Of a stretch of DNA of 5,052 bases, positions 1 to 5,052 are shown one piece after another (the first letter of the stretch is position 1; every line of letters starts with the position of its first letter). The stretch spans positions 1 to 5,052 of the forward strand of contig CAJXTM010000392.1 in NCBI GenBank assembly GCA_913061385.1, given 5' to 3'. The notes beneath the pieces were generated by a model. That model was not told the DNA's origin and made no database searches. It was given only the letters and a program-made list of their open reading frames with translations. This stretch comes from an uncultured Rhodopirellula sp. (lineage in GTDB: Bacteria; Planctomycetota; Planctomycetia; Pirellulales; Pirellulaceae). A program made the position numbers and the translations under genes.

Positions 1-1139
1 CCAAAGCCGAGCATCAACCACGGTTTGGGCTCGTTCTTTGCCGCGAATCGTTCAACGATGAAGAGCATTGTTGCGGAGCTCATATTGCCGTGATCTGAAA
101 GAACGCTTTTTGATGTTGATAATGCATCGACTGGAAGCGACAGGGCGTTTTCGACGGCAGATAAAATGCGCGAGCCGCCAGGGTGAACCGCCCACCCGCC
201 GATTGAATTGATTGACTCACCATTCTGCTCGAGGAAATCACTTAGATAGGTGGCGAGGTGTTGTTCAATCAAATGCGGCACTCGCGCGGAGAGTGTCATT
301 TGATATCCATTGTCTCCGATGCACCAAGTCATTGCGTCGCGGCTTTCAGGGACCAGAAAAGATCCGACCGCGTCCACCGAGCCTAGAAACAACTCGTCGT
401 TCGTAGAACCCTCGCTTAGCTCATCAAGCGGGCTGTTATCTGGATCCGATTCGAGCACAATTGCAGCAGAACCATCGGCAAAAAGTGCATTGCTCACAAT
501 GTGATCTGTCACCATGCCATATTGGTAGTGAAGACTACAAAGTTCAACACAGCACATTAGAACCTTGGCCTCCTTGTCAGCAGCAATGAGTCCATTTGCG
601 GCACGGAGGCCATTGATTGCTGCATGACAGCCCATGAAACCAACTTGAATCCGCTGCGTTGTGTAGGGAAGTTTCAGCTCGTCGATCAATGCTATATCAA
701 TTCCGGGAGCGTTGAATCCGGTACACGAGACTGTAATGAGGTGTGTGATTTGATCGCTCTGCAGCCCACTTGCGTTCAGCGCAGTACGTGCAGCCTTGTT
801 CGCAAGTGCAGGTGCCTCGCTGCGGTAACGGTCGTTTCGCAGTTTCGTTCCAGGGCCGCGATCATCAATGTCGGCGGCGGGTGTGTAAAAACTGTTCTTA
901 ATATCAGAGTCAGCTGATTCTTCCAGCAATACGCTTCCGCGGTGCTCGATACCTGTGCGTCGGTATAACGCTTGAATCTTTCGGGATTCAACAGGCGAGG
1001 CACGTGAGATTTTCGTGGCGAAGCTTGCGCTCGCTTGGCGATTGGCTCGATATCTTGGTACTGCCGTTCCTATTCCCGTGAGGCGACCACCTGTCTGGCG
1101 TGCTGTGTTTTTTGTTTGTGGGATAGTTGCATTCGACAT
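1..1139 (-). CDS. Type III polyketide synthase (chalcone/stilbene synthase family), C-terminus cut by the window edge
   Basis: A homodimeric condensing enzyme that extends an acyl-CoA starter with malonyl-CoA in the cytoplasm and cyclises the product to a pyrone, resorcinol or phloroglucinol-type ring. Translation from the ATG at 1139 gives 379 uninterrupted residues. The family triad is complete: Cys171 in GFMGCHAAINGLR, His319 in GGWAVHPGGSR and Asn352 in LSDHGNMSSAT. The 33-residue His-Asn spacing equals that of plant chalcone synthase (His303/Asn336). The N-terminal GIGTAVP and the closing PWLMLGF, start of the family's GFGPG motif, also fit. Roughly ten to fifteen residues should lie beyond base 1. 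An in-frame TGA lies 78 bases upstream of the ATG with no other ATG between; no good Shine-Dalgarno is visible. It stands 371 bp after the sulfatase and probably has its own promoter. Tailoring genes such as an oxidoreductase or methyltransferase would be expected past base 1 (inference). Starter and product cannot be read from sequence. Confidence 0.95.
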   Translation of the reverse strand, partial: MSNATIPQTKNTARQTGGRLTGIGTAVPRYRANRQASASFATKISRASPVESRKIQALYRRTGIEHRGSVLLEESADSDIKNSFYTPAADIDDRGPGTKLRNDRYRSEAPALANKAARTALNASGLQSDQITHLITVSCTGFNAPGIDIALIDELKLPYTTQRIQVGFMGCHAAINGLRAANGLIAADKEAKVLMCCVELCSLHYQYGMVTDHIVSNALFADGSAAIVLESDPDNSPLDELSEGSTNDELFLGSVDAVGSFLVPESRDAMTWCIGDNGYQMTLSARVPHLIEQHLATYLSDFLEQNGESINSIGGWAVHPGGSRILSAVENALSLPVDALSTSKSVLSDHGNMSSATMLFIVERFAAKNEPKPWLMLGF

Positions 1140-1228
1140 AGGACTGATCGATCCGGGCTGCAAAAGTAGGCTTGCCAGTAAATGTGCTTTGCCAATGCGA
1201 AAGCCTCGATAGCATCACTGACGTGGGG

Positions 1229-1256
1229 ATTGTATGGCGTGCAGCGGCATTGTCGT
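1229..1256 (-). promoter_or_regulatory. Candidate sigma-70-type promoter for the polyketide synthase
   Basis: On the minus strand ACGACA (1256-1251; four of six matches to TTGACA) is followed, after a 16-bp spacer, by TACAAT (1234-1229; five of six matches to TATAAT). Transcription would begin near 1222, giving a leader of about 80 bases before the ATG at 1139. This is a match by eye; such pairs occur by chance, and planctomycete promoter consensus is poorly defined. Confidence 0.3.
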
Positions 1257-1356
1257 AGGTGATGGGTTCATGATGAACAAACGTTACGATTTCCCATGGC
1301 TGAAGGGTGTGTGCGCATGTTGTTGCCATCCTTTTGATCCCCTTCGCAAAATCTCT

Positions 1357-1386
1357 GCATGGCTGCCTGTCTGTCGGCAGCCATGC
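1357..1386 (-). terminator. Perfect 11-bp inverted repeat with 8-base loop; possible terminator of the sulfatase
   Basis: GCATGGCTGCC (1357-1367) and GGCAGCCATGC (1376-1386) are exact reverse complements around the loop TGTCTGTC. The stem is GC-rich and would be stable in RNA. Read on the minus strand the stem is followed by AGAGA and then a short TTTT (1351-1348), so it resembles a weak intrinsic terminator for the sulfatase, whose stop lies about 125 bases upstream. On the plus strand no T-run follows. The inverted repeat is certain; terminator function is inferred. It could instead be a dispersed repeat element or a protein-binding site. Confidence 0.45.
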
Positions 1387-1410
1387 CTTGGGGCTGACGT
1401 TCGAGAGGGC

Positions 1411-1442
1411 CCGTATCGCTCTTGTTTCAGAAACGAGTACGG
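1411..1442. repeat. Imperfect inverted repeat
   Basis: CCGTA (1411-1415) pairs with TACGG (1438-1442). Inside it CTC pairs with GAG and GTTTC with GAAAC, interrupted by unpaired bases on the left arm. The innermost arms flank a single base, so the tip could not fold fully. It lies between two perfect dyads and may add to a structured 3' untranslated region of the sulfatase, but it could be chance. Confidence 0.35.
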
Positions 1443-1456
1443 ACCTGCTTGCGTAG

Positions 1457-1474
1457 CCCTGATTTAAATCAGGG
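1457..1474. repeat. Perfect 18-bp palindrome downstream of the sulfatase
   Basis: CCCTGATTTAAATCAGGG equals its own reverse complement over all 18 bases. It starts 36 bases after the sulfatase stop codon on the minus strand. There is no central loop, so at the DNA level it looks like a site for a dimeric regulator. As RNA it could form a short stem around an AU-rich tip. No T-run follows on either strand, which argues against an intrinsic terminator. Confidence 0.5.
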
Positions 1475-1510
1475 AGTCAGGACATGCACCCTTCACTAGG
1501 AGAGGGTGTG

Positions 1511-2881
1511 CTATTCGAACGCAGTGAGTACCTTTCGCTCTTTTACCGGATACCAATCAGTGATGGCCTGCGACAGCTTGCGAACCACTTCAGGGTTGTC
1601 CTTGGCCAGATTCTTATTTTCCCAAGGGTCATTGTTGAGGTGGAACAGTTGTGGGCGTTGCTCTGTGCGTGGGTGGGTGGACTTGTAGCGATTGACTTCC
1701 CCGTCATACGTTAGCAGTAATTTCCAGTTTCCCTCAATGCACCAACGAAACAACAGGCTTGCCTCCGGCTTCTCTATGTCGGCGATGTCATGAGCAAAGC
1801 TTTCCCCAAAGATCCGAGAGCGGTCAATTGAATTTCCATTTTCCAGTTCGGAAAGTATGTTCAAGCCCGGTAGACCGGATGGGATTTGCACGCCGGCAGC
1901 TGCCAGCATCGTTGGAACGATATCGAGGCTCGAGACCACTTCGGCTCGTTCGCCCGCTTTGATCTTTCCCGGCCAACGATACATGATCGGTGTCCGTATA
2001 CCGCCCTCGTTGGGAGTCTGTTTGGATCGTGGGGCATAACCTCTCGTTGTCGGGCTTTGGATCCAACCATTGTCAGTCACATACACCACCAAGGTATTGT
2101 TCGAGATGCCTTTCTCGTCAATGACGCCGAGTAGTTCGCCGCAAGTTTCATCGAACCAGTCGCACATCGCATAATACCGCGCGACGGTGGTAGGGGTGCC
2201 TGCTTGGTTGTACTTGTCGAACAGACGCTTGGGTGGATTGTGTGGTGTATGGGGAAGGAAGGGCGCATACCAAAGGAAGAACGGTTTATTCTTCTCGGTT
2301 GCCATGTCAACGAATTCTTTGATCGGCTCGATTCCATTGCGTCCAATCTTGAGGCCGTCGTCGCCATGTCTCCCACCGGGTTCTGGGAATCCTCGGGTCA
2401 TGCCGTGCGTGAATCCAGAATTCTTGAAGCTCCCCTCCCACAGTTTTCCACTCTGGTGACTTAGGTAGCCAGTTTCACCGAGTAATTTGGGGACTGTTTG
2501 ATATTGATCGAGGTAAGAGATAAGTTGCCCGCACCTGTCTTTGTACAGCTGCGAGTTTCGCTCGGCATACTTGGGTGACGGGTCGTTGCCTGTGATGCCG
2601 TGTGTCGATGCGTAGTGTCCCGTCAGAAGCGTTGCTAACGAAGGTCGACAAAGAGCGGTGGGGACATAGCCACGCGGGAATACCGCGCTTTGCCGTGCTA
2701 GTTGATCGAGGTGCGGAGTTTTGATTTGCTCATGACCCATGAAACCATAGTCGTTCCACGCCTGATCGTCCGAAATGATCAACACAATGTTGGGTTGACG
2801 ATCGTCTGCCAAGGTAGTTCCACAACAAATCAATGCTGCACATGAGAAGAAAAGTGTGGGTAAATAGGTCGTCGGTTTCAT
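1511..2881 (-). CDS. Exported S1-family (arylsulfatase-type) sulfatase
   Basis: Predicted to hydrolyse sulfate esters outside the cytoplasm, probably from a sulfated glycan (substrate inferred from planctomycete biology only). From the ATG at 2881 the protein has 456 residues. It opens with a Sec signal peptide (MKPTTY, hydrophobic stretch to about 20, likely cut after TTLA at 25), then the NIVLIISDDQ strand with metal ligands Asp38/Asp39. The nucleophile region is CRPSLATLLTG with Cys78, the residue normally oxidised to formylglycine. Further expected residues are Lys146 (SGK), His211 (LPHTPHNPP), Asp270-Asn271 (VTDNG), Lys287 before NEGGIRTP, and the C-terminal LFHLNNDPWENKNLA. The family's signature Arg (CxPSR) is Leu82 here. 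A GTG at 3049 would add 56 residues ahead of the signal peptide and is rejected. No Shine-Dalgarno is evident. An anaerobic sulfatase-maturating enzyme or formylglycine-generating enzyme would be needed in trans; none is in view. Confidence 0.95.
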   Translation of the reverse strand: MKPTTYLPTLFFSCAALICCGTTLADDRQPNIVLIISDDQAWNDYGFMGHEQIKTPHLDQLARQSAVFPRGYVPTALCRPSLATLLTGHYASTHGITGNDPSPKYAERNSQLYKDRCGQLISYLDQYQTVPKLLGETGYLSHQSGKLWEGSFKNSGFTHGMTRGFPEPGGRHGDDGLKIGRNGIEPIKEFVDMATEKNKPFFLWYAPFLPHTPHNPPKRLFDKYNQAGTPTTVARYYAMCDWFDETCGELLGVIDEKGISNNTLVVYVTDNGWIQSPTTRGYAPRSKQTPNEGGIRTPIMYRWPGKIKAGERAEVVSSLDIVPTMLAAAGVQIPSGLPGLNILSELENGNSIDRSRIFGESFAHDIADIEKPEASLLFRWCIEGNWKLLLTYDGEVNRYKSTHPRTEQRPQLFHLNNDPWENKNLAKDNPEVVRKLSQAITDWYPVKERKVLTAFE

Positions 2882-2913
2882 GGAGACTTGATGTTTTAAG
2901 GGGAGAGAGATGC

Positions 2914-2938
2914 GGCTGATTGTACTGTTGGCTGATTG
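2914..2938 (-). promoter_or_regulatory. 9-bp direct repeat overlapping a possible -10 element of the sulfatase
   Basis: GGCTGATTG occurs at 2914-2922 and 2930-2938 on the plus strand, reading CAATCAGCC twice on the coding strand with a 16-bp period, about one and a half helical turns. The start-proximal copy overlaps TACAAT (2924-2919), a five-of-six match to the -10 consensus, which would give a leader of about 30 bases. No good -35 hexamer lies 16-18 bp upstream, so activator dependence is possible. The repeat is certain; the promoter and operator roles are inferred. Confidence 0.35.
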
Positions 2939-3069
2939 ACCGCTCGGAATGTTAAAAGCAAGCCGCTGGAGGCGCAAGAATCTGGGTTGCACGCTTGTGG
3001 TACGCTCGGCGCAGAGATGCGGGCAATGCACTTTGAGGGGCCCACACACTTATGGAAGCGGGAAAGGCC

Positions 3070-3097
3070 AAAAAAGTTGGACTGTTCTTCCCACAGT
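3070..3097 (-). terminator. Weak hairpin plus T-run, possible terminator of the hypothetical gene
   Basis: On the minus strand ACTGT (3097-3093) and ACAGT (3085-3081) form a 5-bp stem around a 7-base loop. They are followed by CCAAC and then six T (3075-3070). It begins about 100 bases after the stop codon of the 125-residue protein. The stem is short and AT-rich and the T-run is offset by five bases, so this is only a modest candidate. Confidence 0.3.
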
Positions 3098-3195
3098 ACA
3101 TGCATAATTGTAGTTGTTTGATCGACTAAATGCGAGGTTGAGGCCGTGTGCAAACCCACTTGGTTGATCGTGGAGTGCCGCTGGTGCGACGCGAT

Positions 3196-3573
3196 CTAGC
3201 TCATCAGTTCTAGATCCGCAGATTCGTACCACGCAGAGGCCACCGTGCGTTTGCACTCGACAAAATACTTCCACTCTTTTCGTTTGAAATCCCAAGCGAC
3301 TCGTTCGATTCTGCCATCTTGAAATGAATCAGGTAGACACACACGGACGGTGTCAAAAATCACAAGTTTAGGGCTGGTGATGTGATCGGGATTCGGATTC
3401 ATTTTAAGCAGCAGGCCGAGAATCGCCATCCGCAGGTTTTGTGTTTGCGATGGTGTCTCATTACTCTCTGCTTCTTCCCGCGAAGTGCGGTGGACCACCT
3501 TGATTGCGGCTGATTTGGTGCCGTCATAAGGGGTCAACGAATGAATTGTCAATTCCTGCGAGATGAGTTGCAT
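3196..3573 (-). CDS. Hypothetical protein, 125 residues
   Basis: I do not recognise a family. From the ATG at 3573 the product is 125 residues with a natural composition: a Leu/Ile-rich start (MQLISQELTIHSL), a polar, probably flexible Glu/Ser/Thr/Gln stretch at about 30-46, a short hydrophobic helix LRMAILGLLLKM at 47-58, then beta-like segments (KLVIFDTVRVCL at 69-80, RIERVAWDF at 88-96). It ends in WKYFVECKRTVASAWYESADLEL (101-123, with Trp101, Tyr103, Trp115, Tyr116). The aromatic closing 'W-Y-x-x-x-D-L-E-L' resembles the last strand of small SH3-like barrels (inference). There is no signal peptide or transmembrane span. A TTG six bases upstream could also start it. It lies 168 bp after the heme protein and 314 bp before the sulfatase, so the context does not assign a role. 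It is probably a real, lineage-restricted planctomycete protein. Confidence 0.6.
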   Translation of the reverse strand: MQLISQELTIHSLTPYDGTKSAAIKVVHRTSREEAESNETPSQTQNLRMAILGLLLKMNPNPDHITSPKLVIFDTVRVCLPDSFQDGRIERVAWDFKRKEWKYFVECKRTVASAWYESADLELMS

Positions 3574-3741
3574 GATCAAGGTTCCCGAACGAAGGCATTA
3601 GCAAACGCGGACTTCCTTGATTCTAGTCGATATCACGCGGCCTCATGTGATTAACAAAAGTTTATCTATTGAGTTTTTTTGAACGGCAACCAGGGAAGGG
3701 GTGGCATGATCGTTGCAGCCAATCGCCGTGAAATCCGCATC

Positions 3742-5006
3742 TTAGTTTTGCAAGAATCCGAACAGGTCGCGGACTTGGCGTTCAGAAAGGTTATCAAGGA
3801 GTCCTGTGGGCATCACTGAGACATCGGTTTCTTTCAGCTCTTCAATTTCGCTCGTTGGGATCACTTGAGTTCCTTGTGCATTTGAAATGGTGACGTCACG
3901 GTCGGACTTGTGCTGTAGCAGTCCAGTTATGACCTTGCCATCAATGGTTCGCACAATTGACATCAGGTAGTCCTTGGAGATCGACGAGTTTGGTGACACG
4001 ATATTCTCTAACAGGTATGGAATGTTGGTTCGTTGTGTGCCGCTGAGGTCTGGCCCCACATTTCCTCCCTGTCCAAAAAACTTGTGGCAGGTGCCACAAT
4101 GTTGACGAAAGAGTTTTGTCCCGTTTGATAAGTTCGCGTCTGCGATGTGCTCGGGGGTGAGGGCCTTGAGATGGGTAGCGATGGCCTTTTGTTGTTCTTT
4201 GGGGGTGTGTGAGATTGTTCCCCACATCTGTTTGAGTGTTTTGTTGATTTCAGGGTTGTCGTGAGCTTGGATCTGGCGAGCCGTGAAAGCTGTTATTTCC
4301 TCGCTCTGGATTACTCCACGGGCGACGCCAGTTAACAGTGCCTTAGCTGACTGGGGTGTTGCGGCGAGAGCGTTGAGTGCTGCCTGTTTTTCTTGTCGAT
4401 TGTAGGATGGGTAACCCTTCATGATTGTGCCCGGGGTGTGTTGATCGCTGACCACGGAAAGTCCTTGCAGGGCTGCCAAGCGGACCGCCCGGTCAGTGAG
4501 AAGTCGTGTCAACAAGTCCCTCAACTGCGGTGCTTTGGAGTTGACGAGGGCGTTGATTGCGAGCGTTCTGGTTTCTGGCGATTCCCCACGATCAATCGCC
4601 GTTTTGCGTAATTGTTGGATTGCGTTTGGGTCATTGAACAGCAGTGCGAGACGCACACCGAGTTGGCGGAGTTGCTGGTTCGAAGTTGTCGCAATTGATT
4701 TTGATGTTTTCGGCCAAGAGCTTGGCATGGGAAGCTGACGTACTCCTTCATATCCCTTGAGCAGACCCGTCAGAATATCCACAGCAAACAAGGGATCTGC
4801 AGACGTGTCGATCTTGGTGATCAGGTAATTGAGGGTCGCTTGCTGATTTCTTGATAGTGCTATGCGTCTCGCGATGTTCTCACGTAATTTTGGAACCTTC
4901 GCATGGAATGCAAGTTCTACGTACCGCTCAGCGTCTTCGTGGATCAGGGCTTCGATTCCGTACCAAAGCATGAACGGCAGGTTCTGATCAGTTGCATCTT
5001 CAGAAT
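3742..5006 (-). CDS. PVC-type heme-binding CxxCH protein, C-terminal part (N-terminus missing)
   Basis: A c-type cytochrome-like protein, probably periplasmic. In its family a large N-terminal dehydrogenase-like beta-propeller is joined to HEAT-like helices and a C-terminal heme domain, suggesting electron transfer during oxidation of an unknown substrate. The frame stays open up to 5006, so 420 residues are visible, beginning SEDATDQNLPFMLWYG, a segment typical of this family's helical region. An ATG at 4971 is internal, not the start. Helical repeats run from about 110 to 235 (e.g. LRDLLTRLLTDRAVRLAALQ). The heme domain occupies about 291-420: GTKLFRQHCGTCH carries Cys303, Cys306 and proximal His307 (codons at 4098-4084), then GGNVGPDLSG, NIVSPNSSISKDY and Met398 in VMPTGLL, the likely distal ligand. 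The stop is TAA at 3744-3742. The beginning of the gene is lost at the junction with adapter sequence. The enzyme's substrate cannot be inferred from the visible part. Confidence 0.93.
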
Positions 5007-5052
5007 CTGTCTCTTATACACATCTCCGAGCCCACGAGACCGAGGCTGATCT
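5007..5052. other. Illumina Nextera adapter contamination at the contig end
   Basis: CTGTCTCTTATACACATCT (5007-5025) is the 19-base Tn5 mosaic end used in Nextera libraries. It is followed exactly by the read-2 adapter segment CCGAGCCCACGAGAC (5026-5040), an 8-base i7 index CGAGGCTG (5041-5048, which I recall as index N710), and ATCT, the first bases of the P7 flow-cell sequence. This is synthetic read-through left in the assembly, not a natural transposon end. Genomic sequence stops at 5006, inside the heme-protein gene. Confidence 0.98.

Larger units (their letters stand above)
1140..1510. other. 371-bp intergenic region between sulfatase and polyketide synthase
   Basis: No convincing gene is seen here on either strand. 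The stretch holds three inverted repeats (1357-1386, 1411-1442 and 1457-1474) between the sulfatase stop and a promoter-like pair at 1229-1256 that precedes the polyketide synthase. Open frames crossing it have Cys/His-rich or otherwise unnatural composition and are judged to be chance. The layout suggests that sulfatase transcription ends here and polyketide synthase transcription begins separately. Confidence 0.7.
2882..3195. other. 314-bp intergenic region upstream of the sulfatase
   Basis: No supported gene lies here. It holds a 9-bp direct repeat with a TACAAT element close to the sulfatase start (2914-2938) and a weak hairpin plus T-run downstream of the hypothetical gene (3070-3097). 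Open frames that cross the region lack family features and overlap the ends of the neighbouring genes. Confidence 0.65.

Noticed and set aside
624..1003. Plus-strand and alternate minus-strand open frames at 624-917 and 776-1003
   Set aside because: Both are out of frame with the polyketide synthase, whose motifs run continuously through the same bases; no frameshift is needed to explain it.
988..1329. 113-residue open frame on the minus strand beginning with an ATG at 1329
   Set aside because: It overlaps the start of the polyketide synthase in another frame, where the synthase frame carries GIGTAVP and LYRRTG family sequence. Its own residues show no domain, and it runs across the intergenic gap and promoter candidate.
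1234..1467. 77-residue open frame on the plus strand in the 1140-1510 gap
   Set aside because: Cys-rich, unnatural composition (VCACCCHPF) and passage through two inverted repeats argue against a gene; no ribosome binding site or family resemblance.
2807..2881. Lipoprotein reading of the sulfatase signal peptide (Cys14, Cys19, Cys20)
   Set aside because: No cysteine is preceded by a proper lipobox with small residues at -1 at the end of the hydrophobic core; TTLA followed by DD is a better signal peptidase I site.
2882..3049. N-terminal extension of the sulfatase from a GTG at 3049
   Set aside because: The added 56 residues resemble translated non-coding DNA and would bury the signal peptide that begins at the ATG at 2881; the possible -10 and direct repeat also lie within this stretch.
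2896..3295. Overlapping minus-strand open frames of 87 and 81 residues between the sulfatase and the hypothetical gene
   Set aside because: They overlap the hypothetical gene's end or the sulfatase upstream region in other frames, start with no supporting signal and have no recognisable features.
3574..3579. TTG start two codons upstream of the hypothetical protein's ATG
   Set aside because: ATG is the commoner start and neither choice has a clear ribosome binding site; the difference is only two residues, so it remains possible.
4393..4751. Open frames of 72-80 residues on both strands inside the heme-protein gene
   Set aside because: They are shadows of the helical-repeat coding region and show no independent features.
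5007..5025. Natural Tn5-like transposon end
   Set aside because: The mosaic end is followed by the synthetic read-2 adapter, index and P7 start, so it is library-derived.

Overview
The window looks like a contig end from a planctomycete, probably in or near the Pirellulaceae. Three things point there. One is a secreted S1 sulfatase of the kind these bacteria carry in large numbers. The second is a C-terminal CxxCH heme-binding domain of the planctomycete/verrucomicrobial ('PVC-type') form. The third is a type III polyketide synthase with a GCHAAxNGLR active site. Gaps between genes are wide (168-371 bp), and ribosome binding sites are weak or absent. The assignment rests on protein character only, as no rRNA or other phylogenetic marker is present.

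All genes are on the minus strand, so transcription runs from high to low coordinates. In that order: (1) 5007-5052 is Illumina Nextera adapter sequence, not genome. (2) 3742-5006 is the C-terminal 420 residues of a large PVC-type heme-binding protein, with HEAT-like helices followed by a cytochrome-c-like domain; its N-terminus is cut off by the adapter. (3) 3196-3573 is a 125-residue hypothetical protein. (4) 1511-2881 is a complete exported sulfatase of 456 residues whose active-site signature is CRPSL instead of CxPSR. (5) 1-1139 is a type III polyketide synthase that is complete except for about its last dozen residues, which lie beyond base 1. Because its stop codon is outside the window, a simple start-to-stop scan misses it.

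The 1140-1510 gap holds three inverted repeats and a candidate promoter for the polyketide synthase. The 2882-3195 gap holds a 9-bp direct repeat overlapping a possible -10 element just upstream of the sulfatase.

The genes do not form a tight operon. The sulfatase and the heme protein are both typical of planctomycete polysaccharide use: desulfation of sulfated glycans, and a periplasmic c-type redox protein coupled to an unseen dehydrogenase-like part. The polyketide synthase has its own upstream region and probably belongs to a specialised-metabolite locus extending past base 1. I found no tRNA, rRNA, CRISPR array or insertion sequence, and no convincing evidence of a wholly new system. The points most worth checking are the unlisted polyketide synthase and its missing neighbours, the altered sulfatase signature, the repeat-bearing control regions and the adapter artefact.
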